Part shown: positions 1-7,920 of the stretch, piece after piece | Position numbering within the stretch: position 1 is the first letter of the stretch | Layout of the letters: each line of letters starts with the position of its first letter | DNA from: Verrucomicrobiia bacterium | GTDB lineage: Bacteria > Verrucomicrobiota > Verrucomicrobiia > Limisphaerales > JADLHS01 | Reading direction: 5' to 3' | Assembly (NCBI GenBank): GCA_026125285.1 | Contig: JAHCLO010000038.1 | Span: 1-50,483, forward strand | Length of the DNA: 50,483 bases | The notes under the pieces: model-generated | The model's input: the letters and a program-made list of their open reading frames with translations, nothing else | Told to the model about the DNA's origin: nothing | The model's database searches: none | Position numbers and translations under genes: made by a program

Positions 1-294
1 ATCGCACTGTTATCGTCGTTCAGTTCACCAGTTGGTGGGACTATCAACTTGAAAGTAAACTTGGGAACACGCGCTCTATCGACTCTTTGGATTTCGCCTT
101 TAGTTGACGATCAAACGCCTCTGGGCGCAACGCACGCGGCAACCCCGGCAAACTCATTTGCGCTTATTGAGATAGACACTCGACGATTGGATGATGGACA
201 ACACATGTTGTGGATTCAAGCCGCAGATTCCGAGCCGACGGACACCGGCTATTTGCGGCGTCCCGAAACGGCCGCAGTCACGAATGGCGGTTAG
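1..294 (+). pseudogene. 3' remnant of an unknown gene cut by an IS4-type element
   Basis: The reading frame is open from the first base of the window, so the gene starts outside it. About 93 residues come from the host gene; the last few (VTNGG and the stop) are read from the left end of the inserted element, so the native C-terminus is lost. The phrase LDDGQHMLWIQA resembles strands of Ig-like or cell-surface domains, but I do not recognise the family. Any function was probably lost or altered by the insertion. Confidence 0.45.
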
Positions 295-626
295 ATAAGG
301 CCCAACACTTTCTTGCCGAGGCGTTTGCGGCGTGGCGGGTTTGGCAATGTTTCAAAGATGACCTGTCGGGAAAGCGCCTGCATGCGGCGCAGGATTTCCT
401 GTAACTCGCGCCAGTTTTCAATCGCCTGCTGAAGCGCCTCGTATTGCTCCTTGGACAAGGCCACCGACACCGTCCTGCCTTTGACCTTGCGCGTCCACTG
501 GTAGCACGGACCGCCCGCGCCGGGACCGCGATCCTGGGCGTAGCCCTGGCTGATCCAACCCGCCCGGGCCAGACGGGCGCGGAGTTGCGTGTATTCCGTT
601 TTGATGGCCGAAAGATCCGATGACAT
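291..626 (-). CDS. IS accessory protein, DUF6788-like
   Basis: A 111-residue basic protein encoded divergently from the transposase, with its stop inside the left terminal repeat. The core YQWTRKVKGRTVSVALS, a helical stretch around QYEALQQAIENWRELQEIL, and a basic tail RRKRLGKKVLGL are shared with the accessory protein of copy 2 (30011-30358); roughly half the residues match. The pattern resembles DUF6788 proteins, whose function is unknown to me. Both copies keep an intact frame despite divergence, so the gene is probably selected as part of the element. A DNA-binding regulator of transposition is a guess from its basic character and divergent position. Confidence 0.7.
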   Translation of the reverse strand: MSSDLSAIKTEYTQLRARLARAGWISQGYAQDRGPGAGGPCYQWTRKVKGRTVSVALSKEQYEALQQAIENWRELQEILRRMQALSRQVIFETLPNPPRRKRLGKKVLGLI

Positions 627-656
627 GCAAATAAGAGTAGCAGCATTGTCAATAGG

Positions 657-672
657 GCGGTATATCTACCGC
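657..672 (+). promoter_or_regulatory. Hairpin/operator candidate abutting transposase start
   Basis: Perfect 6-bp inverted repeat GCGGTA-TATC-TACCGC whose right arm ends three bases before the transposase ATG at 676. Copy 2 has a different 8-bp inverted repeat in the same place. It could hide the translation start in mRNA, as is known for read-through transcripts of IS10 and IS50, or serve as an operator in the divergent promoter region. Confidence 0.5.
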
Positions 673-675
673 TCT

Positions 676-2130
676 ATGCACACTCCTTTCCTCCCCGCCT
701 TCCGCTCCCGCCTGGCCGCCCTGGGCCGGCGCGCTGCCCACTCCCTGCGCCAGGCCACCCTGGGCCAGCTCCAAGACCAGCTCCGCGATCTGTTGCCCGC
801 CCCGCTCCTCTCCAGCGAAGCGGAGGGACTCAACAGCCGGGAGCGTGACTTCCCCCTGCGCCTGACCTTCGAATGTTTTCTGTGGCAACGGCTCAACCCC
901 AGGACCGCCTGCCGCGAGGTGGTCCGCCAGGTCCAAGCCTTGCGCACGTTGCACGGCTGGTCGCCGATCTCGGAGAGCGCTTCGGCCTACATCCAAGCGC
1001 GCCTTCGTCTCCCCAAGGAGCGGCTGGAAAAAGCCCTCGCGGCCACCGCCCAAACCGCCGAGCGCCGGGCCGCTCCCAGCCCCCAACTCCAAGGGCGACC
1101 CGTCAAGGTTGTGGATGGCTCTTCCACGCCAGTGGCGGACACCCCCGCCAACCAGCTGCACTACCCTCAGCCCCGTTCGCAAAAGCCGGGTTGCGGCTTC
1201 CCCGTGATGAAGTTGGTCGTGATCTTCTCCCTGTGCGGCGGAGCGGTCCTCAACGTCCTCCTGGGCAATCAGCATCATCATGACTTGCGGCTGTTGCGGG
1301 GTTTGTGGGACCAACTCCAGCAAGGCGACATCCTCCCGGGTGACCGCGCCTATGGCGAGTACACCACGCTGGCGGGACTCCCCCAACAGGGCGTGGATGT
1401 AGTCGCCCGCCTGCATCAACGCCGCAAAGTGGATTTTCGCAAGGCCCGGCGTCTGGGCAAAAACGACGGCCTGTTGGTTTGGACCAAGGGTTACCAGCAA
1501 TCAGAGATTCTTTCGGCAAACGAGTGGGATCTGTTGCCGGTTCAAATCACCGTGCGCATCCTCCGCTTCACCACCGTCATCCGGGGATTTTGCAACCGCC
1601 GAATCACGCTGGTGACCTCCCTGCTGGATCCCGAACTCTACCCGGCCGAGGAACTGGTGGCGCTCTATGCCGGGCGCTGGCGCTTGGAACTGTGCCGGCG
1701 GGATCTCAAGACGACCCTGGGGATGGAACAACTGCGCTGCAAGACCCCGGACATGGCGGAGAAGGAACTCCTGGCTTATCTGGTCGCTCACAACCTGGTT
1801 CGCTGTGTGATGGCCGAGGCCGTGGTGACTCATCAGGTGGAGTTGGACCGGGTCAGCTTCAAGGGAAGCCTCGATGCGCTGCGCCAGTTCAGCGACGCCA
1901 TTAGCCGGGCGCCCCATTGCAAGCTGCGCCGCCAACTCTGGGAGGATTTGTTGCTGGCGCTGGCGCGCGATCTGGTGCCCCGCAGACCGAACCGAACCAA
2001 ACCACGCGCCGTCAAACGCCGCCCCAAACCCTTTCCCTTGCTCAATAAACCCCGCCGTAAATTCGTGGAAATCTCCCACCGCAGCCGTTACTGGAAAGGC
2101 CGACCTCGCAATTATCGAGGCCTTAACTAA
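676..2130 (+). CDS. IS4-family transposase
   Basis: DDE transposase of 484 residues. The first two acidic residues are visible in VVDGSS and GDRAYGEY. The IS4 signature Y-2-R-3-E-6-K is present at YAGRWRLELCRRDLK, supplying the catalytic Glu. The N-terminus matches the IS4 N-terminal domain style (RTACREVVRQVQA). I chose ATG 676 rather than an upstream in-frame codon at 589 because the copy-2 transposase starts at the equivalent MNTPF and has the same length. About two thirds of residues match copy 2. The gene looks intact and may be active. The C-terminal tail is very basic (RRPNRTKPRAVKRRPKPF). Confidence 0.92.
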   Translation: MHTPFLPAFRSRLAALGRRAAHSLRQATLGQLQDQLRDLLPAPLLSSEAEGLNSRERDFPLRLTFECFLWQRLNPRTACREVVRQVQALRTLHGWSPISESASAYIQARLRLPKERLEKALAATAQTAERRAAPSPQLQGRPVKVVDGSSTPVADTPANQLHYPQPRSQKPGCGFPVMKLVVIFSLCGGAVLNVLLGNQHHHDLRLLRGLWDQLQQGDILPGDRAYGEYTTLAGLPQQGVDVVARLHQRRKVDFRKARRLGKNDGLLVWTKGYQQSEILSANEWDLLPVQITVRILRFTTVIRGFCNRRITLVTSLLDPELYPAEELVALYAGRWRLELCRRDLKTTLGMEQLRCKTPDMAEKELLAYLVAHNLVRCVMAEAVVTHQVELDRVSFKGSLDALRQFSDAISRAPHCKLRRQLWEDLLLALARDLVPRRPNRTKPRAVKRRPKPFPLLNKPRRKFVEISHRSRYWKGRPRNYRGLN

Positions 2131-2137
2131 CCGCCAT

Positions 2138-2431
2138 TCAGGACTGACACGTGTTGGACTGACACGTTTTCGTTTTCGTTTTTGATCGCGAGGGCGCGTT
2201 GACCCTCAGCCGACGGAGGTGCGAGTTCAACTTCAATGAGGCAGCGGGTCCAGCGGCGGTAACACCGTGGGTGCGATATCGCTGTAGTCGTGGGCCCAAA
2301 ATAAATTCACCAGCCCCGTAGGGGCAGCCCTGGTTCCGGAGTTCAAAGCGCGAAATGCCATTTGGGCGATACTCTCTCTCTTGCGACCGAAGCGATCCGG
2401 AATTGCGCCGTCGTCTGGCCTGTGGTAGGCA
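2138..2431. other. Non-coding stretch with short repeats
   Basis: No convincing gene. It holds a 12-bp direct repeat GGACTGACACGT at 2141-2152 and 2156-2167, and a segment around 2183-2207 (GAGGGCGCGTTGACCCTC) that recurs inverted at 30900-30924. From about 2332 onward the sequence matches the truncated lipoprotein copy near 30.5-30.8 kb, so it is the probable native promoter and leader of the next gene. Confidence 0.5.
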
Positions 2432-3097
2432 ATGCGCGTGCATACGAGAAACATCGCCTGGCTGGTTTTGACCCTGTTGGCGCTGGCGTGCCTGCTTCCC
2501 GCCACGGGCTGCCGCAGTGCCTACTACGCCGCCTACGAGAAAGTCGGTATCCATAAACGCGATCTGCTGAAGAAACGTGTTACCGAGGCGCGCGACGATC
2601 AGAAGGAAGCCCAGAAACAATTCAAGGACGCCCTCACGCGTCTGAAGGAAATAACCAAGTTCGATGGGGGACAACTGGAGCGCGCCTACAATTCACTCAA
2701 GACCGACTACGACCAGTGCGCCAGCCAGGCGGATACGGTGCGCAGTCGCATTCGTTCCGTGGAAACCGTGGCGCGCGATTTGTTCGCGGAATGGGAAAAG
2801 GAGATCGGCGAAATCAACACGCCCTCGTTGCGCGACGCCAGCCGCGCCCAACTCACCGCCACCCGCCAGCGCTACGACGAATTGCACCAGGCGCTTACCA
2901 GCGCCGAGCAAAGCATGACGCCCGTGTTGAGCCAGTTCAAAGACTACGTGCTGTTTCTCAAGCACAACCTCAACGCCCAAGCCATCGCCTCTCTCCAGGG
3001 CGAGACTTCCAACATCCAGAAGGAAATCACGCGCTTGATCGAACAAATGAACCGCTCCATCGCGCAGGCGGATGAGTTCATCAAGACGTTGAAGTAA
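2432..3097 (+). CDS. DUF2959-like coiled-coil lipoprotein
   Basis: 221 residues. The N-terminus is a lipoprotein signal peptide: basic MRVHTRN, hydrophobic core, lipobox LPATGC with Cys27. The mature part is almost entirely helical and rich in charged heptads (KKRVTEARDDQKEAQKQF and later LIEQMNRSIAQADEF), which fits the DUF2959 family of predicted membrane-anchored coiled-coil proteins of unknown role. It probably sits on the periplasmic face of the outer or inner membrane. A truncated copy of the first ~52 codons plus about 100 bases upstream lies inverted at about 30531-30793. Confidence 0.75.
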   Translation: MRVHTRNIAWLVLTLLALACLLPATGCRSAYYAAYEKVGIHKRDLLKKRVTEARDDQKEAQKQFKDALTRLKEITKFDGGQLERAYNSLKTDYDQCASQADTVRSRIRSVETVARDLFAEWEKEIGEINTPSLRDASRAQLTATRQRYDELHQALTSAEQSMTPVLSQFKDYVLFLKHNLNAQAIASLQGETSNIQKEITRLIEQMNRSIAQADEFIKTLK

Positions 3098-3117
3098 TCG
3101 CCGGATTCGCGGTGCGG

Positions 3118-4374
3118 TCACCGGGTCGCCAGCGGCGTCGGTCGCGGGCAATCATTCACGAACTTCAGCGCCTCGTTCACGAATACTTCGCCCGTGCGTT
3201 CCCCCAGGCTGGTCCGCGAAATGTAATCGTAGCGCCGGAAGCTGTTGAAATCCTCCTTGGTCAGAATGTAACCGTAGGCATCGTTCGTCAGCCCGAACAA
3301 CAGGTTGTGCTGGCCGTGCATTTTCCGCTTCAGATAGAAACCGATGTTCGGCAGGGCTTCGCCGGGAATGGTGAGGATTTGCGCATTGCCAATGTTTACC
3401 ACGTTCAATTGCGTGGTCACACTGTCAGCCGTGGCGCCCGGCTGCGCGGGCATTTGTTTCAACAACGCCCGCATGAGCGGTGAATCCACCGGCAATGTCA
3501 ATGGGCGGGCCGCGCAATGGAGCTTGGGCGCGGATTGCACCGGCGCGCCCCGCACGATCCGCAACGCTTCGTTTGCCAGCAGCGCGCCAATCCGTTGACA
3601 TTCCTCCCACGATCTGGCCTCGCGCCCGGCGGGCTGCCGATTATCCGCCGTCACCATGCCGCCTTGCGCGCCGTTCATGAAAACGCCGATACCGCCGCCG
3701 CGCGCCGTTATCTCGTCGTAAAGCGGGCCAATCAGGTCGGGACTGCACACGCCGGCGTCGTTGCCCAGCACTTCGGGATGAATCGCGTAGTTGACCAAGG
3801 TCGCGATCGGTCTCCCCGCCGCATCCAGCACCTGAATCACGTCGCACCGCGGGTCATACAACTGCTCGGCGTAGTAATTGTAGGCGATCTTTCCCTTGGC
3901 CTCACCGGTGGCGATCTTGAGTTGGGCGGGCTGGAGCTTCGTCACCGCTTCATTGATGGCCTCCGTCATCCGCCGGCAGACCATTTCCAGATATTTGGGA
4001 TCACTGGCGGTGCCGCCTTTGCCATCCGGAAAGCCGTAGCAATCCGGGGCACTGTGCGTGTGCGTGGCGCCGATGAGGATGTTTGCCGCGGGAATCCCCT
4101 TCACTCCGGCCCGCACCTGGTTGCCCAGCAACGCCGGGAATCCGAGAAAGTCGGCACTCACAACCGCCACGCGGGTGTTGCCCTCCTCAAACACCAGCGC
4201 GCGCACGGTGAGTTCGCCCGCCGTTTGCGTTACCGGTCGGGATGGCCCCACGCCGCCGCTCACCGGCAGCAAAGGATCGGGGGTGACGTTGCGTATGGCA
4301 ACAGCGGCGCGAAAGTCACCGAAAGCCTCGACCGTCACCACCAGCCAGCAGACCAACCAAAGGAATCGTTTCAT
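3118..4374 (-). CDS. Secreted neutral/alkaline ceramidase-like protein
   Basis: 418 residues from the chosen start. MKRFLWLVCWLVVTVEAFG is a classic signal peptide, so ATG 4374 is preferred over the upstream in-frame ATG at 4452. The mature part matches the N-terminal domain of neutral/alkaline non-lysosomal ceramidases: AVAIRNVTPDPLLPVSGG near the start, then VVSADFLG, ILIGATHTHSAPD with the metal-binding-type His pair, and NYAIHPEVLG. Verrucomicrobia and Planctomycetes carry many such proteins and true substrates are mostly unknown, so sphingolipid hydrolysis is not assured. It is convergent with the DUF2959-like gene with only 20 bases between stops. Confidence 0.8.
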   Translation of the reverse strand: MKRFLWLVCWLVVTVEAFGDFRAAVAIRNVTPDPLLPVSGGVGPSRPVTQTAGELTVRALVFEEGNTRVAVVSADFLGFPALLGNQVRAGVKGIPAANILIGATHTHSAPDCYGFPDGKGGTASDPKYLEMVCRRMTEAINEAVTKLQPAQLKIATGEAKGKIAYNYYAEQLYDPRCDVIQVLDAAGRPIATLVNYAIHPEVLGNDAGVCSPDLIGPLYDEITARGGGIGVFMNGAQGGMVTADNRQPAGREARSWEECQRIGALLANEALRIVRGAPVQSAPKLHCAARPLTLPVDSPLMRALLKQMPAQPGATADSVTTQLNVVNIGNAQILTIPGEALPNIGFYLKRKMHGQHNLLFGLTNDAYGYILTKEDFNSFRRYDYISRTSLGERTGEVFVNEALKFVNDCPRPTPLATR

Positions 4375-4865
4375 AATCGTCAACGGAATCAGGTTCGCGG
4401 GCAAATAAAGCAGACCAGCGACTGGGAAGCAAATGTTACCAAGGCACCGCATCCCTCAGCATCCGCAGCGCGAGCATGGACCTTTCGCACCCGCGCCACA
4501 TGGAGCATCGGCGCTCCGCATTGAGGGTGAAATAACCAGACCCGCATTGAGCCCATGACCCTCGCTGCTGTAGCCGCCGAGGTAACGAGGCGGACAAGCC
4601 TGGCCCGCAAAGACCTCCACCTCCTCACGTCGGTGGCTACGGTTCTGGGGTTCAACGCGCGCATCTTTGTTTGGCGGAGTCCTTTCTCAAATCTGCACGA
4701 CGGCATCATATTCATCGCGCCGGATTGAATCCAAGCTTTACCCGAAATTCGCGCGCGTGTAATCGTGAACCATGCAGCGCATCCAATACGCGGGTGACCA
4801 GGATAACGGCTCGCGCATCGCACCTTCGCCGGCGCCTCGCGAATGGCTGACCGTATAAACGCGAT
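4375..4865. other. Intergenic region with dispersed inverted repeat
   Basis: No gene is supported. An imperfect inverted repeat has arms at 4570-4594 (GTAGCCGCCGAGGTAACGAG…) and about 4615-4640 (CTCCTCACGTCGGTGGCTAC). The same unit recurs at 6485-6509. Promoters for the divergent ceramidase-like and lpxB genes must lie here, but I cannot point to boxes. Confidence 0.5.
4570..4640. repeat. Dispersed palindromic repeat (GTAGCCGCCGA type)
   Basis: Two arms, 4570-4594 and about 4615-4640, are near reverse complements of each other. A single arm of the same family occurs at 6485-6509 downstream of the lpxB operon. It looks like a REP-like mobile repeat. Confidence 0.55.
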
Positions 4866-6068
4866 TTGAAACCTCTCTCCTTCATGCTCATTGCCGGTGA
4901 GGCCAGTGGTGACCTGCTCGCCGCGGAACTCGTGGGCGCGTTGCGTCAGAAAATCCTGGCGACCTCCCTGGATTTCTCCTCCGACGCGCAACCGCTGCGC
5001 ACGGCCCTGGCGCCGCGATTTTTCGGTGCGGGCGGCCCCCGCATGGCGGCCGTAGGTGTGGAGCTAGCTTTCGACCTGACCGAACATTCAGTGATCGGCC
5101 TTGCGGGTGTGCTCAGACACCTCGTGAAGTTCCGCCGGCTGTTTCGCCGACTGCTCGCGCTCGCACGCGACCGCCAGCCCGAAGTGATCATTGGCGTGGA
5201 TTACGGCGGGTTCAACCTGCGTTTTGCCCGGGCGATCCGCAATCACGCGCGCCGCCATCGCAAGGAATTTACCCCATGGAATCCTATTCTCATCCAATAC
5301 GTGTCTCCGCAGGTATGGGCTTCGCGTCCGGGCCGCGCTTATGGCATTGCGCAAGACCATGACCTGCTCTTGAGCATCATTCCCTTCGAGAAAGACTGGT
5401 ACGCCCGCCGCGTGCCGCAATTGAGCGTGCAATTCGTCGGCCACCCCATGGCGGAACGCTTCAGCAACCTGGCCGGGGACGCTCACAAACCGCTCACCGA
5501 CGCTCCGTTCATCGTACTGTTGCCCGGCAGCCGTCGGGCAGAACTGCGCCGCCACGCTCCGGTCCTGCTCGCGGCGTTTGCGCAGATTCGACAGCAACTT
5601 CCGAACGCGACCGCGCGCATGGTCCTCCCGGAAACCCTCATGGCGGAAGCGAAATTGCTGGCGCTGCCGCCGGACGTGACATTACAGACTGGCAACGTTG
5701 CCGCAGCCCTGGCCCAGGCGGACCTCGCGTTGGCCAAGACCGGCACGGTCACGCTGGAATGTGCCTGTTTTGGCGTGCCGGCGGTCACGCTCTACAAAGT
5801 CTCGTGGGCCGAGTTCCAGGCCGGCAAACGGCTCGTCACGGTCAACACCCTCACCATGCCCAACCTGCTGGCGGGGGAGATGATTTACCCCGAATTCGTC
5901 CAGCACGACGCCACCCCGGAAAACCTGGCGCACGCGGCGCTTGAATTGTTGCGTGATGCCGCGCGCCGGCAACTCGTGAAAACCAAACTGGCACAAGTCG
6001 TGGCTTCGCTGGGCGGGCCGGGTGCCAGCGAGCGCGCCGCCCAGGCAATTGTCGAATTGCTGCCATGA
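4866..6068 (+). CDS. lpxB: Lipid-A-disaccharide synthase
   Basis: 400 residues, close to the family's usual 380-390. LpxB joins lipid X and UDP-2,3-diacylglucosamine to form the lipid A disaccharide at the inner membrane, so the cell has an LPS-type outer membrane. Diagnostic blocks are GEASGD at residues 11-16, GVDYGGFNLRFA, the stretch SPQVWASRPGR…IIPFEKDWY, GHPMAE, LLPGSRRAEL and AKTGTVTLECA near the C-terminus. The start is TTG 4866 or ATG 4884; the latter still leaves the GEASGD motif intact, and no clear ribosome site decides it. The next gene overlaps its stop by four bases (ATGA). Confidence 0.93.
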   Translation: MKPLSFMLIAGEASGDLLAAELVGALRQKILATSLDFSSDAQPLRTALAPRFFGAGGPRMAAVGVELAFDLTEHSVIGLAGVLRHLVKFRRLFRRLLALARDRQPEVIIGVDYGGFNLRFARAIRNHARRHRKEFTPWNPILIQYVSPQVWASRPGRAYGIAQDHDLLLSIIPFEKDWYARRVPQLSVQFVGHPMAERFSNLAGDAHKPLTDAPFIVLLPGSRRAELRRHAPVLLAAFAQIRQQLPNATARMVLPETLMAEAKLLALPPDVTLQTGNVAAALAQADLALAKTGTVTLECACFGVPAVTLYKVSWAEFQAGKRLVTVNTLTMPNLLAGEMIYPEFVQHDATPENLAHAALELLRDAARRQLVKTKLAQVVASLGGPGASERAAQAIVELLP

Positions 6069-6325
6069 AAGACCTCACGCAGCCCGGTTGGATCAAGCTC
6101 AAGGGCGGTTTGTTCCTGCTGCTGGGAAGCGGCGCCGCTGCGCTACTGATGCTGGAACATCCGACCTGGAAAGTCGCATTGCTCCTGGTGCTCACCGTCT
6201 GGAGCTTCTGCCGGTTCTACTATTTCGCGTTCTACGTGATCGAGCACTACGTGGATGCCAATTACCGCTTTGCGGGCTTGGGCTCCTTCCTTCGCTATCT
6301 GCTCCGCCGGCGGCGAAAGGAATAG
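6065..6325 (+). CDS. Small two-helix membrane protein
   Basis: 86 residues with two hydrophobic segments (about 15-30 and 36-58, GGLFLLLGSGAAALLML and VALLLVLTVWSFCRFYYFAF) and a strongly basic tail RRRRKE that should stay in the cytoplasm. Its ATG overlaps the lpxB stop as ATGA, so the two are translationally coupled. This suggests a role in the envelope, but the family is not recognised and no function can be assigned. Confidence 0.7.
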   Translation: MKDLTQPGWIKLKGGLFLLLGSGAAALLMLEHPTWKVALLLVLTVWSFCRFYYFAFYVIEHYVDANYRFAGLGSFLRYLLRRRRKE

Positions 6326-6599
6326 TGCTGCGACGAGGAAGCTTCGCTACTCCCTGCGGGGCGCGGGTGGGGCGCGTCACTCCATGCGCGCCGATACTGG
6401 CACAATGCTATCCAAGAGCGGTTTCATAGAGAATGTAGCCACCGAAGAAATAAGGCGGCTCTGTTTAATCTTGCTGGATTTAGGTCCGCCTCCTCACGTC
6501 GGCGGCAACGCCATTCTGAAAATGCCCTAACGGCGCGCACCGCTCGACGCGCAATGGCAGGCTTGCCGATCCAGGCGAAAGCGATATGCTTCATCACCC
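6326..6599. repeat. Intergenic region carrying two dispersed repeat units
   Basis: It contains TGGGGCGCGTCACTCCATGC… at 6368-6392, whose relative lies at 12321-12346, and TCCGCCTCCTCACGTCGGCG… at 6485-6509, whose relatives form the hairpin at 4570-4640. No gene is seen. Confidence 0.5.
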
Positions 6600-7232
6600 T
6601 TGAAGAAGAACCATCGCCCAGAAATTCCGCGCAAGACGGTTTATCGTTTGTCCGTCTATTTGCGCTGTCTGGCCCGGCTCCGCGAAAACAACATGCAGAC
6701 CGTCTCCAGCGAAGCCCTGGCCAAGGTGGCGGGCGTCAAGCCCACGCAACTGCGCAAGGACCTCGCCTATTTTGGCACGTTTGGCACCCGCGGACTGGGC
6801 TATCACGTCGCGGAACTTTCCCGGCGAATCGCGGATGAACTCGGCACCTCCCGCCTGCAACCAGTAGTGCTTGTGGGCGTCGGCAACCTGGGCCTGGCGC
6901 TTCTTTCGTATCGCGGTTTCGAGAAGGAAGGCTTTGAGATCGTCGCCGCGTTCGACGTGGACCCCGCGCGTCCACGCGACAAAGCCATCACCCAACCGAT
7001 CTTCGACATGAAGGAATTGCCCGCGCGAGTGCGCAAGCTGGGGGTGCGCATGGCCGTGTTGACCGTGCCGGCGGAAGTGGCACAGGAAGTGGCAAACACG
7101 CTGGTCGAAAACGGCATTGCCGGCATCCTGAACTTCTCGCCCATCGTGCTTTCCGTACCCGAGGAAGTCATGGTCAACAACGTGAACCTCGCCATTGAAC
7201 TGGAGAACTTAAGCTACTTCATTCAGGTTTGA
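6600..7232 (+). CDS. rex: Redox-sensing transcriptional repressor Rex
   Basis: 210 residues, the normal Rex length. The N-terminal winged helix (about 10-75) has the hallmark VSSEALAKVAGVKPTQLRKDLAYFGTFG-type sequence, followed by GTRGLGY. The Rossmann domain starts at VVLVGVGNLGLALL, and the conserved NFSPI loop is near the C-terminus. Rex senses the NADH/NAD+ ratio and represses respiration and fermentation genes when NADH is low. The start is TTG 6600; the first in-frame ATG (in NNMQT) would remove part of the DNA-binding domain. The gene is monocistronic and convergent with the response regulator. Confidence 0.95.
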   Translation: MKKNHRPEIPRKTVYRLSVYLRCLARLRENNMQTVSSEALAKVAGVKPTQLRKDLAYFGTFGTRGLGYHVAELSRRIADELGTSRLQPVVLVGVGNLGLALLSYRGFEKEGFEIVAAFDVDPARPRDKAITQPIFDMKELPARVRKLGVRMAVLTVPAEVAQEVANTLVENGIAGILNFSPIVLSVPEEVMVNNVNLAIELENLSYFIQV

Positions 7233-7287
7233 ATCCGACCGGCCCCGGCAGGTAATCGGGACGTGCCCTCGCCCCGCCAAGAGATGG

Positions 7288-7920
7288 CTAATCAACCAAG
7301 CCGGACTTGATCGCGTAATGAGTGAGCTGCGCGTTGGTGGAGAGGTTCATTTTTTCCAGAATCCGCGCGCGGTAGGTGCTCACGGTTTTGACGCTGAGGG
7401 ACAGTTCGCGGGCGATTTCGGTGGCCGTCTTGCCCGAAGCGATCAGGCACAGGATTTCGAATTCGCGGTTGGACAGCAATTCGTGCGGTGGCTTGCTGGT
7501 GTCCGACTGAAGTTCGCCCGCCATGCGCTCCGCCTGGGCCGCGCTCACGTATTTGCCGCCCGAACAAACCTTCCGAATGGCTTTCACCAGTTCTTCCGGA
7601 GCGCTTTCCTTGTTCAAGTAACCGGCGGCGCCGGCCCGCAACGTGCGCGTGGCATATTGCTCCTCGGCGTGCATGCTCAACACCAGCACGGGCAGCGCCG
7701 GCTTGAGCCGCTTGAGGTCCTTGAGAATTTCCAGACCGCCGCGGCCCGGCATGGTGATGTCCAGCACCAATACGTCGAACGCCTGTGCTTGGACCTTCTC
7801 CAGCGCCTGGCGACCATCCGCGGCCTCACCCGCGACCACGATGTCGGTGGTGTCGGCCAGGATCTGTTTCAATCCACGACGCACAATGGCGTGGTCGTCC
7901 GCAATCAGCACTCTAATCAT
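7288..7920 (-). CDS. NarL/FixJ-type response regulator
   Basis: The receiver domain (about 1-120) has the acidic pocket IADDHAIVRRG, the phospho-acceptor Asp in LVLDITMPGRGG and the switch Lys in YLNKES. The LuxR-type helix-turn-helix is at the C-terminus (LLSNREFEILCLIASGKTATEIA… then SVKTVSTYRARI). I chose ATG 7920 because it overlaps the kinase stop by eight bases (ATGATTAG), a typical coupled start; ATG 7947 is the alternative. It is the partner of the histidine kinase just upstream. Its targets cannot be read from the sequence. Confidence 0.92.
   Translation of the reverse strand: MIRVLIADDHAIVRRGLKQILADTTDIVVAGEAADGRQALEKVQAQAFDVLVLDITMPGRGGLEILKDLKRLKPALPVLVLSMHAEEQYATRTLRAGAAGYLNKESAPEELVKAIRKVCSGGKYVSAAQAERMAGELQSDTSKPPHELLSNREFEILCLIASGKTATEIARELSLSVKTVSTYRARILEKMNLSTNAQLTHYAIKSGLVD

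Larger units (their letters stand above)
280..2139 (+). mobile_element. IS4-type insertion sequence, copy 1 (two divergent genes)
   Basis: The element is bounded by imperfect inverted repeats: GAATGGCGGTTAG(A)TAAGGCC on the left and GGCCTTAACTAACCGCCATTC on the right. It carries a DDE transposase reading right and a small accessory gene reading left from a common 49-base divergent region. The terminal repeats also encode the last codons and stops of both genes (…GLN/GLI-stop). A second, inverted, diverged copy lies at 28495-30369. Exact ends are uncertain by 1-2 bases because I find no convincing target-site duplication. Confidence 0.8.

Noticed and set aside
649..1500. Long antisense frame opposite the transposase (also 1501-2079)
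   Set aside because: Mirror of a well-supported DDE transposase in GC-rich DNA; low-complexity composition and no recognisable domain.
280..2139. Target-site duplication of IS copy 1
   Set aside because: Flanks show at best an inverted match (GCAGTC / GACTG), not a direct repeat.
3517..4524. 335-codon frame opposite the ceramidase-like gene
   Set aside because: Rich in His/Arg/Gly with no signal or domain; the other strand has a signal peptide and family motifs.
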